Assembly (NCBI RefSeq): GCF_026391055.1
Contig: NZ_JAPLET010000022.1
Coordinates: 1,021,648 to 1,085,647 of the forward strand
Source of the DNA: Spirosoma sp.
GTDB lineage: Bacteria; Bacteroidota; Bacteroidia; Cytophagales; Spirosomataceae
Reading direction: 5' to 3'
Length of the DNA stretch: 64,000 bases
The notes beneath the pieces were generated by a model. The model saw only the letters and a list, made by a program, of their open reading frames with translations, was not told where the DNA came from and searched no databases. The position numbers and the translations under genes are program-made. This document shows positions 53,566 through 62,938 of the stretch, in pieces. The number at the start of each line of letters is the position of its first letter. The first letter of the stretch is position 1.

Positions 53566-54765
53566 CTACCGCTCGGCCCCCTGCCCAAGCCCTTTTACCC
53601 GAAACTGCGCCGGTGTCTGGTTGGTCAATCGTTTGAAGGCTGTATGGAAAGCAGACGGCGAATTGTATCCCACCCGTTCGGCAATTTCATCGATTTTCAG
53701 GTTACTGGTAGCCGGTTCACTCAGTAATTGCCGGGCCTCGGCAATACGGTACGCAGCCAGCCAGTCGAAGAACGTTTGCCCCAGTCGGTCGTTCAGCAAC
53801 TGCGACAGATGATGCGGACTGGTATCTAACCGGGCGGCCAGTTTCGGTAATGACAGATCACTGTCGAGGTAGGGTTTCTCCGTTTCGAGCAGGCGAGCGA
53901 GTTTACGTAAAACGGCATCTTCGACCTCTTCAGACAGCGCCGATTTCTCATATTTCTTTTTTGGTTCCGCAAGGGACTCTTCCGCAAAGACCGTTTGTTC
54001 GGGTTGTGCCGTGTTCAGCAAAAAATCCGACTCCTGCATTACCAGAAAACTGATTGCGTAGATGGTAGCAGCCATATACGTAGCCAGCAGATAATCGCCT
54101 ACATCGTGGTAAAACTGAGGTTTTACCAGCACGATCAGGAAGGGTACTAATGCGAAGAGCAAACTTAATAAGCGTAATGACGTATGTATTGAGGAGTCCG
54201 TTTTTTTACCCGCTGTGCGATTAGCCGTTCGAATGGTCAGGAGAGCCAGCGCGGCATATACCACACAGCTGAGCAGTGTCAATTCATTAATAAAATCGCG
54301 CAGACCCGTAAAATCATCAGACCAGTAGGGCTCTTGGTGAATGAAAGGCAATTCGGGATGTTGCGCGTTTATGTAGGCATTGTATTTGACCTCCAGCGGC
54401 TGATAATGCCAGGTTACTGAGTTCACCAGCCAGATAGCGAAGGGCAACAAGTGCCATCCCCAACGAAGCGGCAACCGTTGCCAGAGTCGGCTGTAAATAA
54501 AAAAATAGAATAACGGCCCCAGCGCAAAATTGAAAGGCTCAGCAAAATCGCTGGTCCACAATGCCCTAAATGTGTAGTTCGTATAGTTTAGGAATATTTC
54601 ACCACTGACCGCTGAAAGCGCCAGTGTAAAAAAACCCAGACAGCGATTTCCTACGCTTTTCGACCGCAGACCGGTTAAGAAAAAAACACCAAGAAAAATC
54701 CCCTGGGCTACACCCAGAAAGATGATGAGGGCAAACAGGTCAAGATGTATAGGAAGGGTCTGCAT
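53566..54765 (-). CDS. Membrane-bound AraC-family regulator
   Basis: A 399-residue protein. ATG 54763-54765 (MQTLPIHLDLFALIIFLGVAQ) is chosen; an in-frame start at 54819 exists. Seven membrane helices cover about residues 8-245. A cytoplasmic linker precedes the AraC domain: LPKLAARLDTSPHHLSQLLNDRLGQTFFDWLAAYRIAEARQLL, then IDEIAERVGYNSPSAFHTAFKRLTNQTPAQFRV, the two helix-turn-helices. Likely a one-component sensor of a membrane or periplasmic signal. Targets are unknown; the acyltransferase downstream is a candidate. Confidence 0.9.
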   Translation of the reverse strand: MQTLPIHLDLFALIIFLGVAQGIFLGVFFLTGLRSKSVGNRCLGFFTLALSAVSGEIFLNYTNYTFRALWTSDFAEPFNFALGPLFYFFIYSRLWQRLPLRWGWHLLPFAIWLVNSVTWHYQPLEVKYNAYINAQHPELPFIHQEPYWSDDFTGLRDFINELTLLSCVVYAALALLTIRTANRTAGKKTDSSIHTSLRLLSLLFALVPFLIVLVKPQFYHDVGDYLLATYMAATIYAISFLVMQESDFLLNTAQPEQTVFAEESLAEPKKKYEKSALSEEVEDAVLRKLARLLETEKPYLDSDLSLPKLAARLDTSPHHLSQLLNDRLGQTFFDWLAAYRIAEARQLLSEPATSNLKIDEIAERVGYNSPSAFHTAFKRLTNQTPAQFRVKGLGQGAER

Positions 54766-54868
54766 CAGGATAACGTTGCTGATTGCAAGGTAAACAAAAA
54801 GGCCTATACACCGGGCCACTAGGGGTGGCTTTAACGCGTACAGGCCTGAATCAGGTACGTAAAACGAG

Positions 54869-56638
54869 TTATCGAATGTCTACTTCGAAAGGCAATCGCA
54901 TCTGAATACCCTGCATCGTTTTGAGTTTTTTCAGGTACTTCACATACGGAGCCAGTTCACCAAGCTGAGCCTGAATCTTCGCATCTTCGTCATTACCGAA
55001 CGACATCATCAACTGCTCGAAGAACTCCTTTTTGCGGGGCTGATACTTTAGTTTGTAATCACCCTCTTTCAGTTTAGCCGTTTGAGCCGCCAGTTTTACA
55101 GCGTCGTCAAGTCCGCCAAGCTGATCGACCAAGCCAATGGCTTTTCCCTGCGAGCCCGTCCAGACGCGGCCACCGGCAATGGCCCGAAGGCTGTCAATCG
55201 GCAGTTTTCGTCCGGCTGCGGCTTTGCCCGTAAACTCGGCATAGATTCGTTCAGTAGCCCGCTGCATCGTCTGCTTCTGGAAGGGTGTCATTTCATGCGT
55301 ACCCGTCGGGAAGTCAGCGTTGGTATTGGTTTTTACCCGGTCGTAGGTGACACCGAGTTTGTCTTTAAAGAAATTCTCGGTGTTGAACAGCAACGAAAAG
55401 ACGCCAATAGAGCCCGTTATGGTGTTTGGCTGAGCTACAATTTTGTCGCAGCCCATCAGCATATAATACCCGCCAGAAGCCGCATAGTCGGACATAGATC
55501 CAATAACAGGCTTACTTTTTCGGGCAAGCTGCACTTCGCGGTACATCACATCCGACGCCAGAGCACTGCCTCCGCCAGAGTTGACCCGTAACACAATCGC
55601 TTTTACTTTATCGTCGAGACGGGCTTTCCGAAGTTCTTCCACGATCGTCTCGGAGCCAATGCTATTCTCGCCACTCTTGCCCGACTGAATATCACCCGAA
55701 GCCACAATGACGGCAATCCGGCTTGAGCCCGTCCCTTCCGACTCTGCATCAACTTTTTCCGAATTTTCGTATTTGCTCAGCGATACGTAGTTGATCTTTT
55801 TCTTCTCGTCGACGCCCAGTTGCTTCTTCATAACGCTTTCCAGCTCATCCTGATAACCGATGTTGGTCACAAGTTTTGTACGAAGTGCATCGGCGGGTTT
55901 CTGGATGGTCAACTCATCGGCATAGCGTTTGAGCGAATCGACCCGCAGGTTCCGGCTCTGCGCTATCCGAACCAGCATGTGGTCGTTTACGGAGTTCAGA
56001 AACGAGTTTACCTGTTTCCGGTTAGGATCGCTCATATCTTCGCGGATAAACGGCTCTACGGCACTTTTAAACTCGCCTACTTTGAAGATTTCGGGTTTGA
56101 TGCCCAGTTTATCGAGGGTTCCTTTAAAGAAAGAAAGTTCGGCATTCAAGCCGTTCCATTCCAGATCGCCCGCCGGATTCAGGTATATTTTATCGGCAAC
56201 CGATGCGATGTAGTACCCTTTTTCGGTCATCGTTTCGGCATAGGCATAGACAAATTTTTTCGACTGTTTAAAGTCGATCAGTGCGTTACGAACCTCTTCG
56301 AGAGATGCCCAGCCAGCCGCCGGACTTTCCGTTTGCAGGTAGATCCCTTTGATTTTGTCGTCGTCTTTTGCCTCTTTCAGCGTCTGCTTTAATTCGATAA
56401 GTCCAATGGCATCTCCACCGCCACTTATGGGTCCGAATCCCTTGAACGGATTATCGACACTCCGCTCTTCGATCGGCTTGTCCAGGTCTAACTTTAAGAC
56501 GGTGTTTTCTTTAACGGTTGTTTTTTTATCCGAAGATGACAAGGCCGTTCCTAATCCTATAAGGAGTAAAAAGCCTACAAAGGAAAACAACAGCAGGCCA
56601 ACGATTGTAGCCAGAACATATTTAAGAAACTGTCGCAT
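54869..56638 (-). CDS. sppA: Signal peptide peptidase SppA, 67-kDa type
   Basis: A 589-residue membrane-anchored serine protease with an N-terminal helix (VLATIVGLLLFSFVGFLLLIG) and two tandem S49 domains. The catalytic Lys is in the N-terminal domain (VADKIYLNPAGDLEWNGL) and the Ser in the C-terminal domain (PNTITGSIGVFSLLFN). RVNSGGGSALASD and SMSDYAASGGYYMLMGCDKI are family hallmarks. It degrades released signal peptides and membrane fragments. The upstream gap has overlapping hairpins and a full TAnnTTTG box. Confidence 0.95.
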   Translation of the reverse strand: MRQFLKYVLATIVGLLLFSFVGFLLLIGLGTALSSSDKKTTVKENTVLKLDLDKPIEERSVDNPFKGFGPISGGGDAIGLIELKQTLKEAKDDDKIKGIYLQTESPAAGWASLEEVRNALIDFKQSKKFVYAYAETMTEKGYYIASVADKIYLNPAGDLEWNGLNAELSFFKGTLDKLGIKPEIFKVGEFKSAVEPFIREDMSDPNRKQVNSFLNSVNDHMLVRIAQSRNLRVDSLKRYADELTIQKPADALRTKLVTNIGYQDELESVMKKQLGVDEKKKINYVSLSKYENSEKVDAESEGTGSSRIAVIVASGDIQSGKSGENSIGSETIVEELRKARLDDKVKAIVLRVNSGGGSALASDVMYREVQLARKSKPVIGSMSDYAASGGYYMLMGCDKIVAQPNTITGSIGVFSLLFNTENFFKDKLGVTYDRVKTNTNADFPTGTHEMTPFQKQTMQRATERIYAEFTGKAAAGRKLPIDSLRAIAGGRVWTGSQGKAIGLVDQLGGLDDAVKLAAQTAKLKEGDYKLKYQPRKKEFFEQLMMSFGNDEDAKIQAQLGELAPYVKYLKKLKTMQGIQMRLPFEVDIR

Positions 56639-56669
56639 GAATTATAATTAATGTAAAGCCTTTACAAAT

Positions 56670-56714
56670 CGGGCTATATACAAATATAGCCCGGAAGTAA
56701 GTTTCCGGGCTATA
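56670..56714. terminator. Alternative overlapping hairpins between ppa and sppA
   Basis: Segment 1 (56670-56679, CGGGCTATAT), segment 2 (56684-56696) and segment 3 (56703-56714, TTCCGGGCTATA). Segment 2 can pair either with 1 (10 bp) or with 3 (12 bp), giving two exclusive stems. On the minus strand TATATTTG (56688-56681) is a full TAnnTTTG match, 43 bp before the sppA start. The region can be the ppa terminator, the sppA promoter, or an attenuator. Confidence 0.6.
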
Positions 56715-56757
56715 AAAATGTTAAGTACGCGAAAATAGCGGACGAATGGTGTAAACC

Positions 56758-57360
56758 TTACATCAGCTTATAATCGTTGATCGAGGTCTGAATTACTTCC
56801 CAGGCTTCTTCCTGCCCGTAGATGTTGGCCAGTTCCATCACTGCCGGTTCGTCGGGCAGGTTTTTGTAGGTCATGAAGTAATGGCGTAACCGTTTTACAA
56901 CGCCTTCGGGCAGTTGAGCCAGTTCTGTAAACTGACCGTACATAGCATCTCCTTTCAGCACGGCGATAATTTTATCGTCTGCTTCGCCTTTGTCGATCAA
57001 CCGGAAACCACCAATGGGGATAGCCTGTAAAATAAGGTCACCGTGGGTAATTTCACGTTCCGTCAGAACGCAGATGTCGAGGGGATCTCCATCGCCCAGT
57101 TCAACTGTCCGGCCGGATTTTTCACTGGCCAGGCGGGCAATCTGTTCACCACAAAAGGTTTGTGGAATAAAACCGTACAAGGCTGGTAGAACGTTGGAAT
57201 ATTGCTGAGGCCGGTCAATTTTGAGGTAGCCAGTTGTTTTATCGATTTCATACTTAACGGTATCCGTCGGTACGATTTCGATAAAGCACGTTACTTGTTT
57301 GGGCGCTAACTCGCCAATTGAAATACCGTGCCAGGGATGGGCTTTAAAATTACTCTTCAT
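56758..57360 (-). CDS. ppa: Inorganic pyrophosphatase
   Basis: A 200-residue soluble family I pyrophosphatase that hydrolyses PPi from biosynthesis. Active-site acids lie in GDGDPLDICVL, matching D(G/S)DP(L/I)D. YGFIPQTFCGE precedes it and KGEADDKIIAV follows. Length is slightly above the E. coli type and fits Bacteroidota. Confidence 0.96.
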   Translation of the reverse strand: MKSNFKAHPWHGISIGELAPKQVTCFIEIVPTDTVKYEIDKTTGYLKIDRPQQYSNVLPALYGFIPQTFCGEQIARLASEKSGRTVELGDGDPLDICVLTEREITHGDLILQAIPIGGFRLIDKGEADDKIIAVLKGDAMYGQFTELAQLPEGVVKRLRHYFMTYKNLPDEPAVMELANIYGQEEAWEVIQTSINDYKLM

Positions 57361-57410
57361 TGGTTGGTTGTATTACTAATTTATTCTATTGATTGAAAAA
57401 GAAAAGCCGT

Positions 57411-58406
57411 TTAAACCGGCACATTTTGGTCAGTAAATCCTATCTTTTCGGCTACCAGTTGATCTGTTGAGCGATTTAAGCTCTGGCGAACGAGCATTTC
57501 GCCCAGAAAACCTGCCAGAAACAATTGCACGCCAAGAATAATCGCAACAAGGCCGAAGAAGAACAGTGGGTTGTCGGTCACATTTCGAAACTTCTCCCCC
57601 TTTGAAATATTGATAAGCTTCTCGATAATGAGCCAGATGGCAAGTACCGAGCCGATAAAAAAGGACAGCGTCCCAAAGGTTCCAAAGAAATGCATGGGCC
57701 GTTTGCTGAACCGATGGACAAACCCTATTACGAGTACATCCAGAAAGCCGTTCACAAAACGCTCCAAACCAAATTTGGTAGTACCATATTTCCGGGCCCG
57801 GTGCTGCACAACTTTCTCCCCAATGCGGCTAAATCCATCCCAGTTGGCTACAATGGGCAAATTCCGGTGCATATCGCCATACAGCGACGGTGCAATGGTT
57901 TTGACTACTTTTTGCCGATAGGCTTTTAGGCCGCAGTTAAAATCGTGCAGTTGTACCCCGGATATCCAGCGCGAAACAGCATTGAACAGCTTGGTAGGCA
58001 GCGTTTTGGTGATCGGATCGTATCGCTTCTGCTTCCAGCCCGAAACAAGATCGTATTTCTCCGCCGTAATCATTCGGTACAGCTCCGGTATTTCGTCCGG
58101 GCTATCCTGTAAATCGGCGTCCATGGTAATGACCACCTGTCCCCGAACGGCCAGAAAGCCGGTTTGTAAGGCCGCCGTTTTACCATAATTTCGATTAAAT
58201 CGGATGCCCCGCACATTCGGGTTACCGCCTGCTAACTGCTCAACAACGTTCCATGAATTATCCGTACTGCCATCATCGACGAACAGGATTTCGTAGGTAT
58301 ACTGGTGCTCCGTCACGACCCTTACAATCCAGTCGTGCAGTTCGGGCAGCGACTCATCTTCGTTGTAAAGCGGAATCAAAACGGTTAGTTGAAGCGGTTC
58401 TGGCAT
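57411..58406 (-). CDS. Glycosyltransferase family 2 (DPM1/ArnC-like)
   Basis: A 331-residue membrane enzyme. ATG 58404-58406 (MPEPLQLTVLIPLYNEDESLPEL) is preferred to a start at 58448. The GT-A domain has ILFVDDGSTDNSW, VITMDADLQDSPDEIPEL with the metal-binding DAD, and LHDFNCGLKAYRQKVV. Two C-terminal helices follow (TLSFFIGSVLAIWLIIEK and FFFGLVAIILGVQLFLAGFLGEML). The group moves a sugar to polyprenyl phosphate, as in dolichyl-phosphate mannose synthase and ArnC. Sugar and pathway are not evident. Confidence 0.92.
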   Translation of the reverse strand: MPEPLQLTVLIPLYNEDESLPELHDWIVRVVTEHQYTYEILFVDDGSTDNSWNVVEQLAGGNPNVRGIRFNRNYGKTAALQTGFLAVRGQVVITMDADLQDSPDEIPELYRMITAEKYDLVSGWKQKRYDPITKTLPTKLFNAVSRWISGVQLHDFNCGLKAYRQKVVKTIAPSLYGDMHRNLPIVANWDGFSRIGEKVVQHRARKYGTTKFGLERFVNGFLDVLVIGFVHRFSKRPMHFFGTFGTLSFFIGSVLAIWLIIEKLINISKGEKFRNVTDNPLFFFGLVAIILGVQLFLAGFLGEMLVRQSLNRSTDQLVAEKIGFTDQNVPV

Positions 58407-58490
58407 ATATATTCTAAACGCAAGGTCGAACCGCACGGGCGGCCCCACGCCGAAACAGGCGCAAAGATTTTTGCAAAGGTCGCAGAGTTT

Positions 58491-59237
58491 TCAGAAAATC
58501 AGGTAAAAATCCCGGAGTAATGCCCGAAAATCTGATGAATACGTTTCTTTTGACTGTGATTTCGCCTGATCGGCCACATCAGCACGCTCATAAATTATCA
58601 GCATTTCTTCTTCAGGTCTCCTTTCTGTATACGAATAGCCGCTCACAACCCGAAATGCGGGCTTTTGAGCGTTGTGCCGTAAAGACAGGCGTTTAAAGGC
58701 ATATAGACCTGCTTTTCGGGCAATTTCGGCCAATAAATCTGTTTCATAAGGCGGCAGCAACACCCACCATTGCCCCGTTGGCTTCATCAGCCTGACAACA
58801 GTTTCGACTAATTCGGGAAAAGGTAAGTCGCCGGTATGCAAAGCCCGGTTAACGGCCGCATCCGTTGAACGAAGGTGATTGGTATAAAACGGCGGATTGG
58901 TCAGAATCCGATCATACCGAATAGCGGGCCGGTAATCCTGTATACGACCCTGCATAACCTGAATCCGGTCAGCGAACGGGCTGGTCCCTACGTTTTGGGT
59001 AGCCTGACTGTAGGCGGCATCATCTATTTCAACCGCATCGATATTAGCCATTGGATTTCGTTGGGCAGCCATAAGCGCCAGTAAACCCGTACCGGTTCCA
59101 ATGTCCAGCAGGTGTGTCACCCGATCAGTTGTCTCATCGCCATTAACATCAGCGTAGGCTCCCAATACGCAGGCGTCCGTGCAGACTTTCATAGCCGTAC
59201 GATCCTGCTGAATGGTGAATTGCTTAAATGAGAACAT
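58491..59237 (-). CDS. tRNA1(Val) (adenine(37)-N6)-methyltransferase-like protein
   Basis: A 248-residue methyltransferase of the TrmN6/YfiC family. ATG 59235-59237 gives MFSFKQFTIQQDRTAMKVCTDACVLGAYA, the family N-terminus; an in-frame start at 59261 is possible. SAM-binding motif I is HLLDIGTGTGLLALMAAQRNP; the NPPFY motif (RILTNPPFY) binds the target adenine. The E. coli enzyme methylates A37 of tRNA-Val; specificity here is by homology only. Confidence 0.9.
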   Translation of the reverse strand: MFSFKQFTIQQDRTAMKVCTDACVLGAYADVNGDETTDRVTHLLDIGTGTGLLALMAAQRNPMANIDAVEIDDAAYSQATQNVGTSPFADRIQVMQGRIQDYRPAIRYDRILTNPPFYTNHLRSTDAAVNRALHTGDLPFPELVETVVRLMKPTGQWWVLLPPYETDLLAEIARKAGLYAFKRLSLRHNAQKPAFRVVSGYSYTERRPEEEMLIIYERADVADQAKSQSKETYSSDFRALLRDFYLIF

Positions 59238-59580
59238 ACATGGACCGAAATTTTGCCACAATCTAACGAGTATACAGATTTTCTGTAAAACCCGATTAAT
59301 TGAATTCTTGCCCCTTCTTCTCTAACCGGCAGTGATCAGACAGGGGGTAACGTGGTTCCTGCTGACAAAAAAAGTAAATAAGGCGCCTACTACAAACTGG
59401 TACTCAACCAAAATCAAAATTTCAATACACGTTTATTCCCTGACCGTGCTTGTGATACTTGACCAAATGGAGGCATTTCCGTTGTCTGCAATGGTCTCCA
59501 TAGTTCCAGAACAGACCTAAGTTATTTTGCAATAAATCAAGAAATACAACCAAGCAAACAATTTATTTATTCACCCCAAT
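59238..59580. other. Intergenic region without recognised gene
   Basis: AT-rich stretch upstream of the SusCD locus. It has a 62-codon reading frame at 59332-59520 with no recognisable features, which I do not accept as a gene. No RNA gene or repeat seen. Confidence 0.5.
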
Positions 59581-59615
59581 TTGGGAGCGTTCCCAAAAAA
59601 TGGGAGCGTTCCCAC
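59581..59615. promoter_or_regulatory. Tandem LacI-type operators upstream of susC
   Basis: Two copies of TGGGAGCGTTCCCA, at 59582-59595 and 59601-59614, with centres 19 bp apart. Each is nearly palindromic around a central CG, the hallmark of LacI/GalR operators. The first extends to TTTGGGAGCGTTCCCAAA. They lie about 215 bp before the susC ATG. Confidence 0.65.
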
Positions 59616-59830
59616 TAAGAAATATTAATACCGGAACCAACATATTGCACTATACTTGACAATAATTGTGCTCTATTAAGATTAGAAGCGAAATAAGTAG
59701 CACCTTACTGAACAATTACGTCTAGCCGATCAGATAATCTTTCGCTGTAATGAGTGCTGACTTGACTCAACGACGATCAGCTTGAATTGTATTTTTCAAT
59801 TAAAACCCTTTAAACTACCCCGCACTGCTT

Positions 59831-62800
59831 ATGCCATTTTCTACCACTAGTTCAGTCCAGTCAAAAATCGGGTGGCTCGTATGCCTGCTGCTCGTCTTGG
59901 AGCTGTCCGCGCTGGCCCAATCAAAGCGGCCCGTTACGGTCAGCGGTTTGGTTACATCAGTTGAAAGTAGCCAGGGAGTACCCGGCGCCAACGTTATGGT
60001 TAAAAACACCCAGCAAGGTACTACGACCAATGCCAACGGTGAGTTTACGCTGGCGGCTCCGGCAGGTTCGCTCGTGCTGATCGTTTCGTCGATTGGCTAC
60101 CAGACGCAGGAAGTACCGGTTTCGGGCCAGAGCAAGCTAACCATCGCCCTGCAACCGGATAATCGTTCATTGAACGAGGTCATCGTTGTAGGCTACGGTA
60201 CGGTAAAGAAGAGTGACCTGACCGGCTCGGTTTCGTCAGTGAGAGCTGCTGAACTAAAACAAACACCGATTGCCAATTTCGTTCAGGGCCTTCAGGCCCG
60301 GGCTTCGGGGGTACAGGTTACCCAGAACTCAGGCGCACCGGGGGGTAGCATCAGCGTTCGCATTCGGGGCAATAACTCGATCAGCGGCAGCAGCGAACCG
60401 CTCTATGTGGTCGATGGATTCCCCATAGCCGGGGGCGACAACCCGGTGGCAGGGGGCGGCAGCGGACTCGGGAATGACAATGGCAACCGGCTCTCGGTGC
60501 TATCGACGCTGAACCCCAATGATATAGAGTCAATGGAGGTACTGAAAGATGCCTCGGCCACCGCTATTTACGGTACGCGCGGAGCCAATGGCGTCGTACT
60601 GATTACAACCAAACGGGGAAAAGCCGGAAAAACCCGCGTAAGCTACGATGGCTATTACGGGCAGCAGCAAATCCGGAAAACGCTGGATGTGATGAATGCC
60701 ACGCAGTTTGCACAATACGAAAACGAAATTGCCGGCACACCACTCTACCCCAACCCCGATCAGTTAGGGAAGGGCACCGACTGGCAGTCACTTATTTTCC
60801 GGAAAGCGCCAATGCAGAGTCACCAGCTGTCCGTATCGGGCGGCAACGAGCGCTCGCAGTTTGCACTGTCGATGAATTATTTCGATCAGGACGGGATCAT
60901 CATCAACTCCAACTTCAAGCGGGGATCGGTGCGGGTCAACCTGGACAATACGATCAATAAAAACTTTAAAATAGGCACGAGCCTGACGTATACCTACTCC
61001 GTTAATAATGGGGCCATTACCGCCACACTGGGCGATGGAGGTCCGTCGGGAGGAATTATTCTGTCGGCCCTTACCGCTCCGCCCGTCTTTTCACCCTATA
61101 ATGCCGACGGCACACCGACTATTTTCACGAACCGCTACCTGGACCTCAACAACCCCATTGCGCTGGCTACGGAGGTGCTGAACCGAAATACGACCCGTCG
61201 GTTTCTGGGCAACATCTTTGCCGACTGGACTATTACCAATGGCTTAACCTACCGGGCCTCGTTTGGGGGCGACCTTGTGACGGATACCCGCGACTCGTAC
61301 GTTACCCGCAACATCCGGGCCGGTTCGCAGGTGAACGGCATTGGTGGTAAAGGAAATGCCAACACCAATACGGTACTGCACGAGAGTCTGCTGAATTACC
61401 ACCGGCTGTTTGGGACGCATGACGTAAATCTGACCGGCGTATTTTCGACCCAGGGTCAGGCACAAACCTCCGATGCCATGACCGGCCAGCAGTTTCCCAA
61501 CGATCTTGTGTTGAACAATAACCTCTCGCAGGCGTCTATTCTAACCATTGCCAGCAACAAACAAGCCTGGCGCTTAGATTCATACACCGGTCGGATCAAT
61601 TATAATTATAAAAGTAAGTACCTGCTGACGCTGACGGGTCGTGTCGACGGCTCAAGCCGGTTTGGCAACAATAACAAATATGGCTTTTTCCCTTCAGTAG
61701 CGGGGGCCTGGCGGGTGTCGGAAGAAGGATTTATGCATGGACAGCAGGTGTTGAGTGATCTGAAGCTTCGGGCCAGTTTTGGTATAACGGGCAACGCCGA
61801 TATTCCCCTTTACAACTCCTTATCGCGACTCAATTCGGTTGGTAATTACAATTTCAATAATGTGCGTACCATTGGGATTGCTGCGGCCAACATTAGCAAC
61901 CCCGACCTGAAATGGGAGAAAAGTGCGCAGGCCGATATCGGGCTGGATTTCGGCTTGCTAAACAACCGGATTCAGGTAACGGCCGATGTGTATTACAAAA
62001 AAACAACGGATCTGCTGCTGTCGCGGACCATTCCGCTCTCGTCGGGCTTTGGGTCGGTATTTGGCAATTTCGGCTCGGTCGAGAACCGGGGCATTGAAGT
62101 AACTGTCAATGCGGGTGTACTGAATGGCCCACTGAAGTGGGATATTAACGGCAACATATCGGCCAACCGCAATAAGCTCACGCTCATCGACGGAACCCGT
62201 ACCGAAATTATTCCCGGTGGTGGCGATGGCTCCATTGGCGCTTTCACCAATAACAGCATCCTGCGGGTAGGCGCGCCCATCGGTTCATTCTATGGGTATG
62301 TCTTCGATGGTATTTACCAAACCGGCGACAACATCCCGACGGGGCGCATTCCGGGCAATATCCGCTATCGTGACCTGAATGGCGACGGAGCCATTTCGGG
62401 AGCCGATCAGACCATTATCGGCAACCCGAACCCAAACTATATCTTCGGCATCAACAATACCCTGAAGTACAAAGGCTTCGACCTGAGCCTGTTCGTACAG
62501 GGTGTACAGGGCAATCAGATCTTTGCCGTGTCGAGAGTCCGGCTGGAGGCCGGGGCGGGTACCATCAATCAGTACGCCAGCTACGTAAACCGCTGGACAC
62601 CCACCAATCCGTCGAACGAGTACCTGAAAGCCTCGACGGGGCAGCGGGTCAACCAGTCCGACATTCACATTGAAGATGGCTCATTTGTTCGCTTCAAGAA
62701 CATAACCCTCGGTTACACGATCCCTGCCGTTGGCAAACTGGCCTGGTTAGCGAATTCGCGGGTGTATGTGAGTGCCAACAATTTCGCTACCCTGACCAGG

Positions 62801-62920
62801 TATTCGGGCTATGACCCGGAGGTAAACACCGCCGGGCAGAACAACCTCAACCTCGGCGTGGACAACATCGGGTTCCCCGTGTCCAAGTCGTTCATTGCTG
62901 GTCTTCAACTCAACTTCTAA
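59831..62920 (+). CDS. SusC/RagA-family TonB-linked outer-membrane protein
   Basis: A 1029-residue importer. A signal peptide (GWLVCLLLVLELSALAQ) leads to the CarboxypepD_reg domain (VTVSGLVTSVESSQGVPGANVMVKNTQQGTTTNANGEFTL), the TonB-box region (LNEVIVVGYGTVKKSDLTGSVSSV), the plug (VQVTQNSGAPGGSISVRIRGNNSISGSSEPLYVVDGFPI; IESMEVLKDASATAIYGTRGANGVVLITTKRGK) and the barrel up to KSFIAGLQLNF. Together with the SusD lipoprotein it takes up glycans or oligosaccharides. Two LacI-type operators upstream suggest sugar-responsive control. Glycan unknown, since no hydrolase is visible before the edge. Confidence 0.97.
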   Translation: MPFSTTSSVQSKIGWLVCLLLVLELSALAQSKRPVTVSGLVTSVESSQGVPGANVMVKNTQQGTTTNANGEFTLAAPAGSLVLIVSSIGYQTQEVPVSGQSKLTIALQPDNRSLNEVIVVGYGTVKKSDLTGSVSSVRAAELKQTPIANFVQGLQARASGVQVTQNSGAPGGSISVRIRGNNSISGSSEPLYVVDGFPIAGGDNPVAGGGSGLGNDNGNRLSVLSTLNPNDIESMEVLKDASATAIYGTRGANGVVLITTKRGKAGKTRVSYDGYYGQQQIRKTLDVMNATQFAQYENEIAGTPLYPNPDQLGKGTDWQSLIFRKAPMQSHQLSVSGGNERSQFALSMNYFDQDGIIINSNFKRGSVRVNLDNTINKNFKIGTSLTYTYSVNNGAITATLGDGGPSGGIILSALTAPPVFSPYNADGTPTIFTNRYLDLNNPIALATEVLNRNTTRRFLGNIFADWTITNGLTYRASFGGDLVTDTRDSYVTRNIRAGSQVNGIGGKGNANTNTVLHESLLNYHRLFGTHDVNLTGVFSTQGQAQTSDAMTGQQFPNDLVLNNNLSQASILTIASNKQAWRLDSYTGRINYNYKSKYLLTLTGRVDGSSRFGNNNKYGFFPSVAGAWRVSEEGFMHGQQVLSDLKLRASFGITGNADIPLYNSLSRLNSVGNYNFNNVRTIGIAAANISNPDLKWEKSAQADIGLDFGLLNNRIQVTADVYYKKTTDLLLSRTIPLSSGFGSVFGNFGSVENRGIEVTVNAGVLNGPLKWDINGNISANRNKLTLIDGTRTEIIPGGGDGSIGAFTNNSILRVGAPIGSFYGYVFDGIYQTGDNIPTGRIPGNIRYRDLNGDGAISGADQTIIGNPNPNYIFGINNTLKYKGFDLSLFVQGVQGNQIFAVSRVRLEAGAGTINQYASYVNRWTPTNPSNEYLKASTGQRVNQSDIHIEDGSFVRFKNITLGYTIPAVGKLAWLANSRVYVSANNFATLTRYSGYDPEVNTAGQNNLNLGVDNIGFPVSKSFIAGLQLNF

Positions 62921-62938
62921 CCGTAGCCAACACCGATC

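Noticed and set aside
59332..59520. 62-codon reading frame upstream of susC
   Set aside because: No homology pattern, no conserved context, atypical start and composition; treated as non-coding.
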